Assembly (NCBI RefSeq): GCF_006442205.1 | Contig: NZ_VFVR01000014.1 | Span: 1 to 64,000 of the forward strand | DNA: 64,000 bases | Source: Mesorhizobium sp. B2-3-12 | GTDB lineage: Bacteria; Pseudomonadota; Alphaproteobacteria; Rhizobiales; Rhizobiaceae | Reading direction: 5' to 3' | In this document: piece by piece, positions 20,742 through 30,220 of the stretch | Layout of the letters: each line of letters starts with the position of its first letter | Position numbering within the stretch: the first letter of the stretch is position 1 | The notes under the pieces: generated by a model | What the model was told of the DNA's origin: nothing | Seen by the model: only the letters and a program-made list of their open reading frames with translations | Database searches by the model: none | Program-made: the position numbers and the translations under genes

Positions 20742-22106
20742 TCAACCAACCCCGAACATGGTGTCGTAGAGCAGCTTGAAATTGAGCACCAGGATGATGG
20801 CCGCGACCACCCAGGCCAATGCCGCCACACCGCGCGGGATGGCGAGATTGCCCATCTTCTTCTTGTCGGAGACGAACTGCACCAGCGGGACGACGGCGAA
20901 GGGCAGTTGCATGGACAGCACCACCTGGCTGAAGACCAGCAGTTGGCCGGTGCCCTTCTCGCCATAGAGGGCAGTGACGACCACCACCGGGATGATGGCG
21001 AGACCACGCGTCAGCAGGCGCCGTGCCCAGTTGGGGATGCGCAGGCGCAGAAAACCTTCCATGATGATCTGGCCGGCAAGCGTTGCCGTCACCGTCGAAT
21101 TCAGGCCCGACGCGAGCAGCGCCACGGCGAACAGGATCGAGGCGATGCCGAGACCCAGCAGCGGCGACAGGAGCTTGAAGGCCTGGTCGATCTCGGCGAC
21201 ATCCTGGTGGCCGGTTTCGTGGAAAGCGACGGCCGCGACGATCAGGATGGCGGCGTTGACGAACAGCGCCAGCATCAGGGCGATGGTCGAGTCGGTCGTC
21301 GCCCATTTGATGGCATCGCGTTTTCCCGCCTCGGTGCGTTCATAGGCGCGGGTCTGCACGATCGAGGAATGCAGATAGAGATTATGCGGCATGACCGTGG
21401 CGCCCATGATGCCGATGGCGATGTAGAGCATCGCCGGATTGGTGACGATTTCGGAGGACGGCACGAACATCGCATGCAGGATCGTGCCGGCCGGCGGGGC
21501 GGCGACGAAGATCTGGATGGCAAAGCAGCTGAAGATGATGATCAAAAGCGCGATGACGAAGGCTTCGAGGTAGCGGAACCCCTTGTTCATCAACAGCAGC
21601 ACGAGGAAAGCGTCGAGCGCGGTCAGCATGGCGCCGCCGATGAGCGGAATGCCGAACAGGAGCTGCAGCGCGATCGCGGTGCCGATCACCTCGGCGAGGT
21701 CACAGGCGATGATGGCGAGTTCGCAGGCGATCCACAGCACGAAATTGACCGGACGCGGATAATAGGCGCGGCAGGCCTGGGCGAGATCGCGGCCGGTGGC
21801 GATGCCAAGGCGGGCGGCCAGCGCCTGCAGCAGGATCGCCATCAGGTTGGACAGCATGATGATGAACAAAAGCGTGTAGCCGAACTGGGCGCCGCCAGCG
21901 AGGTCGGTGGCCCAATTGCCCGGGTCCATATAGCCGACCGAGACCATGTAGCCGGGGCCCATGAAGGCGAACAGGCGCCGGAACCAGACGCCCGAACTCG
22001 GCACCGCGATGGTGGAATTGACCTCGCGCAGGCTGGGCTGGTCGTCCTCTTCCTTCCTGGCGAACCGCCATGAGGATCGAGGGGCTGTGGCTTCGGCTTC
22101 TGACAT
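20742..22106 (-). CDS. mntH: Nramp divalent-metal (manganese) transporter
   Basis: The 454-residue inner-membrane protein has the Nramp hallmarks: metal-binding DPGNWATDL in the first helix (61-69), MPHNLYLHS in the sixth helix, and about 11 helices. Nramp proteins import Mn2+ with protons. The ATG at 22106 was chosen because the 26-residue upstream extension crosses the regulatory region. The divergent MntR-like gene supports manganese as substrate. The N-terminal 40 residues are hydrophilic and cytosolic. Confidence 0.92.
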   Translation of the reverse strand: MSEAEATAPRSSWRFARKEEDDQPSLREVNSTIAVPSSGVWFRRLFAFMGPGYMVSVGYMDPGNWATDLAGGAQFGYTLLFIIMLSNLMAILLQALAARLGIATGRDLAQACRAYYPRPVNFVLWIACELAIIACDLAEVIGTAIALQLLFGIPLIGGAMLTALDAFLVLLLMNKGFRYLEAFVIALLIIIFSCFAIQIFVAAPPAGTILHAMFVPSSEIVTNPAMLYIAIGIMGATVMPHNLYLHSSIVQTRAYERTEAGKRDAIKWATTDSTIALMLALFVNAAILIVAAVAFHETGHQDVAEIDQAFKLLSPLLGLGIASILFAVALLASGLNSTVTATLAGQIIMEGFLRLRIPNWARRLLTRGLAIIPVVVVTALYGEKGTGQLLVFSQVVLSMQLPFAVVPLVQFVSDKKKMGNLAIPRGVAALAWVVAAIILVLNFKLLYDTMFGVG

Positions 22107-22142
22107 GGAAAGGCTTTCCGGGACTTCGCGAGATATCCATAA

Positions 22143-22236
22143 GCTATGCCATGGCTCAACATTATGCAATAGGCTATATTTCATTGTCGGTGCTTTTCAC
22201 CGGCACCGGAAGCTTGCAACCGGAGACGCCGGTTGC
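22143..22236. promoter_or_regulatory. Control region between mntH and mntR with dyad and leader hairpin
   Basis: An interrupted palindrome AGCTATGCCATGGCT (22143-22157) lies near the mntH start. An AT-rich stretch follows (AATAGGCTATATTTC). A strong hairpin with arms GCAACCGG (22216-22223) and CCGGTTGC (22229-22236) lies before mntR. The first is a candidate MntR site; the hairpin has no T-tract and no known riboswitch shape that I can recognise. Confidence 0.4.
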
Positions 22237-22326
22237 GCCTCTCGCGGAATGCAAATAAACGGCCTGAAGAATCAGAGCCCGTGCTATAAAAGCAGCGACG
22301 GCCAAACTCCCGAGGAGGAGCGCGCA

Positions 22327-22776
22327 TTGGCGCTGAAGAACAGACCGGTCCCGCGTGAACCGTTGCTCGATGCCGATGTCCATTCGGAAGGGTTCCGGCA
22401 GCAGCGCCAGGCGCGCCGCAGCGCGCTGGTCGAGGATTATGTCGAGCTGATCGCCGATTTGATCGAGGACGGCAACGAGGCGCGCCAGGTCGACATCGCC
22501 GCGCGACTCGGCGTCGCACAGCCGACCGTGGCCAAGATGCTGACGCGTCTGTGCGCCGACGGGCTGGTGTCGCGAAAACCCTATCGCGGCGTGTTCCTGA
22601 CCGAAGCCGGGCGCAAGGTCGCCGAGGAAAGCCGCATTCGCCACCAGACGGTGGAAGCCTTCCTGCGCTCGCTCGGCGTCAGCGCCGAGACGGCGCGCAT
22701 CGACGCCGAAGGCATCGAGCACCATGTCAGCGCCGAGACGCTGGACGCGTTCCGCAAGGCGATGACGGCGCGTTGA
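22327..22776 (+). CDS. mntR: Manganese-responsive DtxR-family repressor
   Basis: The 149-residue product has a winged helix (VDIAARLGVAQPTVAKMLTR, about 59-78) and a metal and dimer region with RHQTVEAFLRSLGV and AEGIEHHVS, the His/Glu pattern of MntR. The TTG at 22327 is preceded at seven bases by GAGGAGGAG, which decides this start. An in-frame ATG at 22249 has no ribosome binding site. It is divergent from mntH and should repress it when manganese is plentiful. Confidence 0.88.
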   Translation: MALKNRPVPREPLLDADVHSEGFRQQRQARRSALVEDYVELIADLIEDGNEARQVDIAARLGVAQPTVAKMLTRLCADGLVSRKPYRGVFLTEAGRKVAEESRIRHQTVEAFLRSLGVSAETARIDAEGIEHHVSAETLDAFRKAMTAR

Positions 22777-22880
22777 GCGGCGGCTTGTCGGGGTCGCGAA
22801 CCGTATTAGCCGCTGGAACCGCCACCGCTTATGCGCGTTGCCTCTCATCGCGCGCTTGTTGCGCGCCAGGGAGAGAAGCA

Positions 22881-23069
22881 ATGGGCGTCGACCAGGCACC
22901 GACCGCGAAAGGCAAGCAGGCAGCCACAGGACTGAAGCAGTCGGCCGCCACGGATGAACGCAAGACCGAGGCCGAAATGGGCCATCCCCTGAAGAAGGGC
23001 GCCGACCGTTTCGAGGAACGCTCGAAAAGTTCCGACGGCAAGAGCGCCGGCGCCAAGCAGAAAGAGTAG
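22881..23069 (+). CDS. Small hydrophilic protein of unknown function
   Basis: The 62-residue product is rich in Lys, Glu, Ala and Gly (for example EMGHPLKKGADRFEERSK) and has no hydrophobic segment, so it is probably disordered. GGGAGAGAAG stands just before the ATG. It follows mntR by 104 bases and converges with the deacetylase gene. No family is recognised. Confidence 0.6.
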   Translation: MGVDQAPTAKGKQAATGLKQSAATDERKTEAEMGHPLKKGADRFEERSKSSDGKSAGAKQKE

Positions 23070-23076
23070 CCGTCGC

Positions 23077-23967
23077 CTAGCGGCTATAGGCCAGGGCCGT
23101 CTGCTGGACAGTCGTCGCCGTGCCTGTCGTCAGGGATGACACCAGCAATTCGCGGCTGCGGTGGCCTGGCACCAGCCGCACCACCTTGTAGCCCTTGGCC
23201 TTCAGGTTGGCCAAGAGTTGCGGCAGCATTTGGGCGGTGCGCGGGTGGATGTCGTGCATCAGGATGATGCCGGAGCCGCGCTGCTCGATGCGGGCCATGG
23301 TGCGCTTGCGCACCTGGTCCGGGCTCGACGGGAAGTAATCCTTGGAATCGATGTCGGCGTCGATGACGACGATGCCGCGCGCGGCGAGTTGTCGGCGCAA
23401 CGTCGCCGTCGATGCGAGATAGGGGAAGCGGAAGAACGGCGCGACGCCGTGCATGGACGGCACCAGCGCGGCCGAGACGCTTTTGATGCCGCCTTCGATC
23501 TGCGCCTGCGCGCCCGCGGCGCTCATATGCGTGAGATTGGCGTGGTTCTGCGTATGGGTGCCGATCGTGTGGCCGTGCGCGGCGACCTCGCGCACCAGGG
23601 CAGGGTAGGAGCGAGCCATCTGGCCGACCATCATGAAGGTCGCCTTGACGCCGGCATTGTCGAGCACTTTCAGGATGTTTTGGGTGCGGCCGGGCATCGG
23701 GCCGTCATCGAAGGTCAGCACCACTTCGTGGTTGCGCAGTCTGAGATCGGCGATGCTGTTGACGGTAACGCTGCGGCCGGCAAGGCCGCTGAAGGAATGC
23801 GAGGAGAAGAAGCCACTGGTACCGGCCTCCTTCGGCTCGGCCGCATAGGCGAGTTTGCCACCCTTGGCGTCGGTCGCGGGTTTCGTCGTCGTGCAGCCGG
23901 CAGCCAAAGCGCCCAAGGCGACAATACCCAGCAGCTGCGCCAGACGGCGCCCGGACACAAAAGCCAT
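23077..23967 (-). CDS. Polysaccharide deacetylase lipoprotein (NodB-like domain)
   Basis: The 296-residue product has a lipoprotein signal with lipobox LAAGC (Cys25), so it is anchored to a membrane in the envelope. The NodB homology domain shows motif 1 LTFDDGPMPGRT (about 89-100), motif 2 HTIGTHTQNHANLTHM (about 133-148), motif 3 FFRFPY, and later IILMHDIHPRT. These Asp and His residues form the metal site of carbohydrate esterase family 4, which removes N-acetyl groups from chitin-like or peptidoglycan sugars. It is not nodB itself, given the lipobox and context. Confidence 0.87.
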   Translation of the reverse strand: MAFVSGRRLAQLLGIVALGALAAGCTTTKPATDAKGGKLAYAAEPKEAGTSGFFSSHSFSGLAGRSVTVNSIADLRLRNHEVVLTFDDGPMPGRTQNILKVLDNAGVKATFMMVGQMARSYPALVREVAAHGHTIGTHTQNHANLTHMSAAGAQAQIEGGIKSVSAALVPSMHGVAPFFRFPYLASTATLRRQLAARGIVVIDADIDSKDYFPSSPDQVRKRTMARIEQRGSGIILMHDIHPRTAQMLPQLLANLKAKGYKVVRLVPGHRSRELLVSSLTTGTATTVQQTALAYSR

Positions 23968-24059
23968 GGCAGAAGATCCCCTTGAATCGCCTACGCTTTT
24001 ATTCCTGACATGGTTAATGAAGGTTTACTTCGAGGGCCGTTCTGCAAACCCTGGATGGC

Positions 24060-26144
24060 TCACTCACGGACATCCTGCACCCAGCTTCTGGGGTGGCCGT
24101 CGACGCGGAACTGGAAGATGAAATAGGGCGGGATGCAGGTGCCTTCGCCTGGCTTGGCCTGAGGCAGGTCGTCATAGCCGGCGGTGCAGATATAGTCCTC
24201 GCGGCAGGGATGCGCCTTGTCGCAGGCGCGCAGGCCGGCGGTCTTGGTGAATTCCCGGGTGCAGAATTTGTGGTCCTTGCCCGACGCGATGCAGTCGTTG
24301 AAGCCGGTCTTGGCGAGACGGCCGCAGCTCGCTTCGTCGGGAAGCTTGTCGCAGCTCGCCTTGCGCAGCATGCCGCCGGGAAAGCCGCCGGTCTTCTGCT
24401 CGGGATTGTCGTAGCGCTGGCGTGCCGCGCCATAGCCGGCGAGCTTGACCACCGGTTTCTTGTCGCGCGCCGGATCGATGGCGCAATCCTTGGCGGTGGC
24501 GGGTGACAGTCGGCAATATTTGTCGTTGCCCCAAGCCGACATCCTGATCTCGCCGAACTCGACGGGGTCGCCCACGGCTGTGCCTTTTTCGCTGACGCAG
24601 GTGCCGAAGCCGGGATGGATGGCGCTTTCATGCACACCGGCGCAGCGCAGGCCGGCGCCGCAAGTCCAGTCCTTGAAGCTCTTATCCGTTCCGCGATAGC
24701 AGATCGAGCCCCAGCCATTGTAGAGGTCGGTGCCTTTCAGTGCCTCGGCGTATTTCTGGTCCGGACGGGCGGCGAAGCCCCTGGTGAAATCGGGATGGCC
24801 GCCGGCCGCGAACTCCTCGACGATGGCGCGGCGGCGTGGCAGGTCGGCGAAGAACACCGCCGAGCCCGGCACGAAGACGGCGTTGCGGCGCGGCTCGCTC
24901 GCCGGATCGGCGCCGGTGTAGTGGAAGCCGGCAATGCCATGCGTCTGGTGGCAGCCGGTGCAGCTCATCTCATTGAGGCGCAGATTGAAGCCGGCGACGG
25001 ACTTGATGGTAGCGAGCGTGTTGCCCCTGGCGACATAGTCCTTCAGTGCCTTGTCGATGTCGGTGTCGTCGATCAGCCCGTAGGCGATGTTGTTTTGCGA
25101 GCGGCTGAGGCCACCGGGCGCGACGGAGACGGCGCTTTTGGCCAGGAATTTTTCGTCGATCACCAGCCGGCCGTGGTCGAGATCGTAGAGGTTTCGGTCG
25201 GTGAGCAGCCATCTGGCGAAGGCCTTGACGTCGGCCAGCACCGTTGGCCGATCGATCTGGTTCTCCATCTTCGATTCAAAAAAGCTCGAGGTTTGCGGAT
25301 TCCACTTGAAGATCTTCAGGAGATACTCGGCATGGCCGCCGAAATCGCGCCGCGTCGAGGCCGACAGCCTGAGCACCTGCATGTTGAGTTCGAGCCGCAT
25401 GATCTGCGAGGCATTGAGCATGGCGCCGGACAGCGGGCCTTCGTCGGAGCGCAGCCAGGCGGCCAATTGCTCGGGCGGCAGGTCTTTTCTGCCGGCGGCC
25501 AGCCAGCGCCGGGCGATTTCGGCGCAGGAGGCGTCGGTGGCGCTGGGCAGGTCTTTCGAGCCGCGCGCCTCGGCCTTGCCGGGCTTGGCGTTGAACACCA
25601 GGCTCATGGTCAGCGGCAGGCGCGAGGAAATGCGCTGCGCAGTCTTCCCCCCGACTGGCTTGCCCTTGGCCGGCATCTCCTCGACCGAATAGTGGAAGCG
25701 GTAGATCAGCCGGATCTCGCCGCATTGAGTATGGCCGAGATAGCCACGGTCCATACGGTTGACGACGCCTGTCAGGTCGAGCGTCGAGCCGTCGTCGTCG
25801 ATGTATTTCGGATTGAATTTCTGGCTGATGTCGTTCGATCTGGCCATGGCCGCGACATAGGGGTCGGGGCTGGTCTTCGGCTCGTCCGATATCTCTCGCT
25901 TGACTGTGTCGCGCACGCTGGCCAGCGCCGGCACCGAAAACAGGCCGCGATTGTCGACGTCGCGTGTGAGGCCAAGGGCGGGGCCGAGCAGGCGGCTAAT
26001 CGACAGGCCACCGCGCTCCAGCGCCTGCAAGGTGGCGGGGTCGGTGACGGCGACGCTGGAATCGAGCGTCACCGCACCGGCGTTTGCCAGCCCAAGCCAC
26101 AGCAATGCGGCCAGCAGCGACAGGAAACCCGCAATCGTCCTCAA
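24060..26144 (-). CDS. Secreted Cys-rich protein with one heme c motif
   Basis: The 694-residue product has a Sec signal (cleavage near GLANAGA). It carries a single heme-attachment motif CTGCH (about residue 395) inside LNEMSCTGCHQTHGIAGF. After about residue 470 there are many Cys in patterns such as GSICYRG, WTCGAGLRC, GTCVSE and CDKAHPCREDYIC, implying several disulfides. I do not recognise the family. The context suggests a periplasmic or outer-membrane redox protein, but no partner cytochrome or oxidase gene lies nearby. Confidence 0.65.
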   Translation of the reverse strand: MRTIAGFLSLLAALLWLGLANAGAVTLDSSVAVTDPATLQALERGGLSISRLLGPALGLTRDVDNRGLFSVPALASVRDTVKREISDEPKTSPDPYVAAMARSNDISQKFNPKYIDDDGSTLDLTGVVNRMDRGYLGHTQCGEIRLIYRFHYSVEEMPAKGKPVGGKTAQRISSRLPLTMSLVFNAKPGKAEARGSKDLPSATDASCAEIARRWLAAGRKDLPPEQLAAWLRSDEGPLSGAMLNASQIMRLELNMQVLRLSASTRRDFGGHAEYLLKIFKWNPQTSSFFESKMENQIDRPTVLADVKAFARWLLTDRNLYDLDHGRLVIDEKFLAKSAVSVAPGGLSRSQNNIAYGLIDDTDIDKALKDYVARGNTLATIKSVAGFNLRLNEMSCTGCHQTHGIAGFHYTGADPASEPRRNAVFVPGSAVFFADLPRRRAIVEEFAAGGHPDFTRGFAARPDQKYAEALKGTDLYNGWGSICYRGTDKSFKDWTCGAGLRCAGVHESAIHPGFGTCVSEKGTAVGDPVEFGEIRMSAWGNDKYCRLSPATAKDCAIDPARDKKPVVKLAGYGAARQRYDNPEQKTGGFPGGMLRKASCDKLPDEASCGRLAKTGFNDCIASGKDHKFCTREFTKTAGLRACDKAHPCREDYICTAGYDDLPQAKPGEGTCIPPYFIFQFRVDGHPRSWVQDVRE

Positions 26145-26334
26145 GCCTCGCCCCCCTCCATTGCCGCGATGCTACAGGCCTTGCGCGTTGCCGGCCAGTG
26201 CGGTGAACGCGCTGCCAGCACTGCCGCCCCCGTCGAAAAATGCTGTGACTTGGCGCAACCATTACGATAATTGTTTGTTGGATTGAGCCGGCCTGGCCGG
26301 AGCAATGGGGAAGTTTGGAGCGCGAGGAGTTGCC

Positions 26335-27261
26335 ATGCTCTGGAGAGGTCGTCGTCAGAGTGACAATATCGAGGACGACCGCAGCGACGGCGGCGGCGGG
26401 ATAGGCGGCGGTGGCGGCCAGTTCCGGCTCCCCATCGGCGGCCGTACCGGTGGCGGCGGCAGCATCTTCCTCGTCATCCTGGTGGTGCTGGCCGGCTGGT
26501 ATTTCGGCTTCGATCCCTCGGCGATCCTGGGTGGTGGCGACGGCGGCCTGCTGCCGGGCGGCGGTGGCCAGATTACCGACAACAGCGGCGGCGGCCAGGA
26601 TAGCGGCGCGGGTACACCCGCCAATGACGAGATGAAGCAGTTCGTGGCCACCGTTCTGGCCGAGACCGAAGACACCTGGACCGGCATCTTCAAGTCGCAG
26701 GGCCTGACTTACGAGGACCCCAAGCTGGTGCTGTTTTCCGGCCAGGTCCGCTCCGCCTGCGGCTTTGCTTCCGCCGCGGCCGGACCGTTCTATTGTCCGG
26801 GCGATCACAAGGTCTATCTCGACATGACCTTCTTCCAGCAGCTCGACCAGCAGTTCGGCGCTTCCGGCGAGTTCGCCCGTGCCTATGTCGTCGCGCATGA
26901 GGTCGGCCACCACGTGCAGAACCTCACCGGCATCATGGGCAAGTTCAACCAGATGCGGCAAGGCATGAGCGAGGCCGATGCCAACCAGCTGTCGGTGCGC
27001 ATCGAGCTTCAGGCCGACTGCTTCGCCGGCGTGTGGGCGCACTACACCGCGCAGAAGGGCATATTGGAGCAGGGCGACTTTGAAAGCGCCCTGAACGCGG
27101 CCAAGCAGATCGGCGACGACACGCTGCAGAAGAAGATGCAGGGCTATGTCGTGCCGGAAAGCTTCAACCACGGAACCTCGCAGCAGCGGCAGACCTGGCT
27201 GACGCGCGGCTATAAGAGCGGCAAGCTATCGGACTGCAACACGATGAGCGGGCCGATCTAA
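26335..27261 (+). CDS. Neutral zinc metallopeptidase (YpfJ family)
   Basis: The 308-residue product has a Gly-rich cytosolic N-terminus, one membrane helix (SIFLVILVVLAGWYFG, about 43-58), a Gly/Ser linker, and a YpfJ-type domain with the zinc motif VAHEVGHHVQ (HExxH, about 193-202) and the third-ligand region ELQADCFAGVWA (about 224-235). The enzyme domain should face the periplasm. GAGGAG precedes the ATG at 26335. The substrate is unknown. Confidence 0.9.
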   Translation: MLWRGRRQSDNIEDDRSDGGGGIGGGGGQFRLPIGGRTGGGGSIFLVILVVLAGWYFGFDPSAILGGGDGGLLPGGGGQITDNSGGGQDSGAGTPANDEMKQFVATVLAETEDTWTGIFKSQGLTYEDPKLVLFSGQVRSACGFASAAAGPFYCPGDHKVYLDMTFFQQLDQQFGASGEFARAYVVAHEVGHHVQNLTGIMGKFNQMRQGMSEADANQLSVRIELQADCFAGVWAHYTAQKGILEQGDFESALNAAKQIGDDTLQKKMQGYVVPESFNHGTSQQRQTWLTRGYKSGKLSDCNTMSGPI

Positions 27262-27414
27262 GCAGTCGTTTCGGCGACATCCTGACGGAAAGTCGTCGTC
27301 AGGGGGTGTCAGGATCGAGGGTTCCTGACCGTTCCCGCATTGTTCCTTTTTGCGGGCTCGCCTATAAGGTGCGTCCGCCCGCGCCTTTGGGCGGCTGGAG
27401 GAATTTGACCCGTC

Positions 27415-28680
27415 ATGATCGACCCCAAAACCGCCAAGCGGGGCCTTGCGCTCGTTTTCACCACGCTGCTGCTCGACATTATCGGCTTCGGCATGATCAT
27501 GCCGGTGCTGCCGGCCTTTCTCAGGGAATTGACCGGCGTCGGCATCTCCGAAGCGGCGATCGAGGGCGGCTGGCTGTTCTTCGTCTATGCGGCCATGCAG
27601 TTCTTTTTCGCGCCCATCATGGGCGGCTTGAGCGACCGGTTCGGGCGGCGGCCGATCCTGCTCGCCTCGGTGCTGACCTTCTCCATCGACAATCTGATCT
27701 GCGCCATCGCCTGGTCCTATCCGATGCTGTTCATCGGACGTGTGCTGGCCGGCATTTCGGGCGCCAGCTATTCGACGACGTCGGCCTTCATCGCCGACAT
27801 ATCGAACGACGAGAACCGGGCGAAGAATTTCGGCCTGCTCGGCATCGCCTTCGGCGTCGGCTTCGTCATCGGGCCGGTGCTGGGCGGTTTGCTCGGCACG
27901 TTCGGGCCGCGCGTGCCGTTCTTCTTCGCCGCGGGGCTCGCCTTCGTGAATTTCCTGATCGCGATGTTCTTCCTGCCCGAAACGCTCGAAGAAAAGCACC
28001 GCCGCCGCTTCGAGTGGAAACGCGCCAATCCGGTCGGCACGCTCCTGCAGATGCGCCAGTATCAGGGCATCGGCTGGATCGGGCTCGTCTTCTTCCTGAT
28101 GACGCTCGGCCACATGATGTACCCGGCGGTGTGGTCGTTCGTCTCCAACTACCGCTATGGCTGGAGCGAGCAGCAGATCGGCTTCTCGCTCGGCGCTTTC
28201 GGCCTGTGCGGGGCGATCGTCATGGGCACGGTGCTGCCGCGTGTCATTCCCAGGCTCGGCGAGTGGAGAACGGCGGTCATCGGTCTGACCTTCACGGCGG
28301 CCAGCGCCTTCGGCTACGCCTTCGCCTCGCAAGGCTGGATGGTCTATGCGGTGATCGTCGTCGGCTGCCTGGAGGCGCTGGCCGATCCGCCGCTCAGAAG
28401 CCTCGCCGCCGCCAAGGTGCCGCCCTCGGCACAAGGCGAGCTGCAGGGCGCGATGACCTCGATCTTCTCGATCACCTCGATCATCACGCCGCTGCTCTAT
28501 ACCGCGATCTTTTCCTGGTTCACCGGACCGAGCGCGCCCGTCACCTTCGGCGGCGCGCCCTATCTGGTCGGCGCTTGCTTCCTGGTGCTGGCGGTCGTCG
28601 TCTTCGTCACCAAGGTGGCGAGACCGGCGACAGTCGGAAACGCCGCGGCCGATGTGGCTGAAGACGGAGCACAGGCATGA
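27415..28680 (+). CDS. TetA-like MFS exporter (TCR/Tet family)
   Basis: The 421-residue inner-membrane protein has 12 helices and the Tet-family features: DIIGFGMIMPVLP in the first helix and GGLSDRFGRRPILL (motif A, about 70-83). It resembles tetracycline/proton antiporters. Chromosomal members in rhizobia are often unspecific drug exporters, so resistance to tetracycline is not implied. No TetR-type repressor is adjacent. Confidence 0.88.
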   Translation: MIDPKTAKRGLALVFTTLLLDIIGFGMIMPVLPAFLRELTGVGISEAAIEGGWLFFVYAAMQFFFAPIMGGLSDRFGRRPILLASVLTFSIDNLICAIAWSYPMLFIGRVLAGISGASYSTTSAFIADISNDENRAKNFGLLGIAFGVGFVIGPVLGGLLGTFGPRVPFFFAAGLAFVNFLIAMFFLPETLEEKHRRRFEWKRANPVGTLLQMRQYQGIGWIGLVFFLMTLGHMMYPAVWSFVSNYRYGWSEQQIGFSLGAFGLCGAIVMGTVLPRVIPRLGEWRTAVIGLTFTAASAFGYAFASQGWMVYAVIVVGCLEALADPPLRSLAAAKVPPSAQGELQGAMTSIFSITSIITPLLYTAIFSWFTGPSAPVTFGGAPYLVGACFLVLAVVVFVTKVARPATVGNAAADVAEDGAQA

Positions 28681-28819
28681 GCCATGACGGCCGCATCGCG
28701 CTGACCAGTGACGGACTGTCGCTGTCGCGGCTTCAGTGCGGCCAAGGTCAAGGCGCTGGAGATCGGCTGTCCTTGAAGCTAGCGAGACGGCACTTCCGGC
28801 ACGAGGCTATGAGAGGCTT

Positions 28820-28992
28820 GCGCCGCCCCTCATTGCCCTGCCGGGCATTTCTCCCCGTAAACGGGGAGAAAGAAGCGTGAGCCGAAGCTTTCGCCAATTT
28901 CAAACGTTGCAGAGAATGCGGCGAGGCCGCCACCGCTTCCTTCTCCCCGTTCACGGGGAGAAGATGCCGGCAGGCAGATGAGGGGCAGCGCT
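28820..28992. repeat. Inverted-repeat intergenic element
   Basis: The left end (GCGCCGCCCCTCATTGCC) and the right end (GATGAGGGGCAGCGC) are inverted copies. Two internal hairpins, CTCCCCGT-AA-ACGGGGAG and CTCCCCGTTC-ACGGGGAG, lie next to them. The type is related to the element at 33-212 and fills the gap before carA. 28681-28819 holds no recognisable gene. Confidence 0.7.
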
Positions 28993-29002
28993 AACGGATC
29001 GA

Positions 29003-30220
29003 TCAAGCCCGCTCGGCCAGCAATTCCTCGCCGCGCTTTTGCCGGATCAGGTTGACGAAGCGGCGGAACAGGTAGTGCGAATCCTGCGGGCCGGGGGAGG
29101 CCTCGGGGTGATGCTGGACCGAGAACACCGGACGGCCGGTGAGCGCGATGCCGCAGTTCGAGCCGTCGAACAGCGAGACATGGGTCTCCTCCACGCCCTC
29201 GGGCAGCGAGTCGGCATCGACGGCAAAGCCGTGGTTCATGGAGACGATCTCGACCTTGCCCGTGGTGTGATCCTTGACCGGGTGGTTGGCGCCGTGATGG
29301 CCCTGATGCATCTTGGCGGTCCTGCCGCCCAGCGCCAGGGCCAGCATCTGATGGCCGAGGCAGATGCCGAACACGGGGATTTCGGTCTTGAGCAAATCCC
29401 TGATCACCGGCACGGCATAGTCGCCGGTGGCTTCCGGATCGCCGGGGCCGTTGGAGAGGAAAATGCCGTCCGGCTGCATGGCAAGGATCTCTTCCGAACC
29501 GGTGCTGGCCGGAACCACCGTCACCTTGGCGCCGAGGCCGGCAAGCAGGCGCAATATGTTGCGCTTGACGCCATAGTCGATCGCCACGACGTGCAAGGAG
29601 GGGTCGCCCTGTTCGCCAAAGCCTTCGTTCCACACCCAGGGCATCTCGCGCCAGACCGAGGACTGGCCCGAGGTGACCTCCTTGGCGAGGTCGAGCCCGA
29701 TCAGGCCCGACCATGCCGCGGCGCGGCTCTTCAGGTCGGCGAGGTCGAAGACGCCGTCGGGCGCATGCGCGATGACGGCGTTGGGCATGCCCTTTTCGCG
29801 GATCAGCGCGGTCAGCGCGCGGGTGTCGATGCCCGAGAGCGCGACGATGCCGCGCTTCTTCAGCCACTGGTCGAGATCGCCGGCTGCGCGATAATTGGAC
29901 GGGTTGGTGACATCGGCCTTGAACACGGCGCCGACGGCGCCGGCGCGAGAGGCGGGGTTGAGGTCTTCGATGTCCTCGCCATTGGTGCCGATATTGCCGA
30001 TATGCGGGAAGGTGAAGGTGACGATCTGGCCGGCATAGGACGGGTCGGTGAGGATCTCCTGATAGCCGGTGAGTGCCGTGTTGAAGCAGACTTCGGCGAC
30101 GGCCGAGCCGGTGGCGCCAAGGCCGCGCCCCTCGATGACGGTGCCGTCTGCCAATACCAGAAGGGCGGTCGGCTTTTCGGTTGCCCAGGGTGGGGTCAGC
30201 GCGGGCGTCATCTCGGCCAT
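29003..30220 (-). CDS. carA: Carbamoyl-phosphate synthase small subunit
   Basis: The 405-residue glutaminase subunit feeds ammonia to CarB. The N-terminal CPSase domain has LADGTVIEGRGLG and FNTALTGYQEILTDPSYAGQ. The class I glutaminase domain has the nucleophile in FGICLGHQML and the His/Glu pair in VQHHPEASPGP. The ATG at 30220 has GGAG about 8 bases upstream. An in-frame ATG nine bases later is an alternative. The gene precedes yqeY in the divergent direction, a common rhizobial arrangement. Confidence 0.97.
   Translation of the reverse strand: MAEMTPALTPPWATEKPTALLVLADGTVIEGRGLGATGSAVAEVCFNTALTGYQEILTDPSYAGQIVTFTFPHIGNIGTNGEDIEDLNPASRAGAVGAVFKADVTNPSNYRAAGDLDQWLKKRGIVALSGIDTRALTALIREKGMPNAVIAHAPDGVFDLADLKSRAAAWSGLIGLDLAKEVTSGQSSVWREMPWVWNEGFGEQGDPSLHVVAIDYGVKRNILRLLAGLGAKVTVVPASTGSEEILAMQPDGIFLSNGPGDPEATGDYAVPVIRDLLKTEIPVFGICLGHQMLALALGGRTAKMHQGHHGANHPVKDHTTGKVEIVSMNHGFAVDADSLPEGVEETHVSLFDGSNCGIALTGRPVFSVQHHPEASPGPQDSHYLFRRFVNLIRQKRGEELLAERA

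Noticed and set aside
19617..22073. An 818-codon plus-strand frame across three minus-strand genes
   Set aside because: It spans the reductase, methyltransferase-like and mntH genes and has only Asp/Gly/Arg/His-rich low-complexity sequence. The minus-strand genes have clear motifs.
23077..23967. The NodB-like deacetylase as nodulation gene nodB
   Set aside because: It has a lipobox and an extra domain, and no nodA, nodC or nod box is nearby. A general envelope deacetylase is more likely.
27415..28680. TetA-like exporter as acquired tetracycline resistance
   Set aside because: No tetR repressor, no mobile element and normal GC composition. It fits a chromosomal efflux pump.
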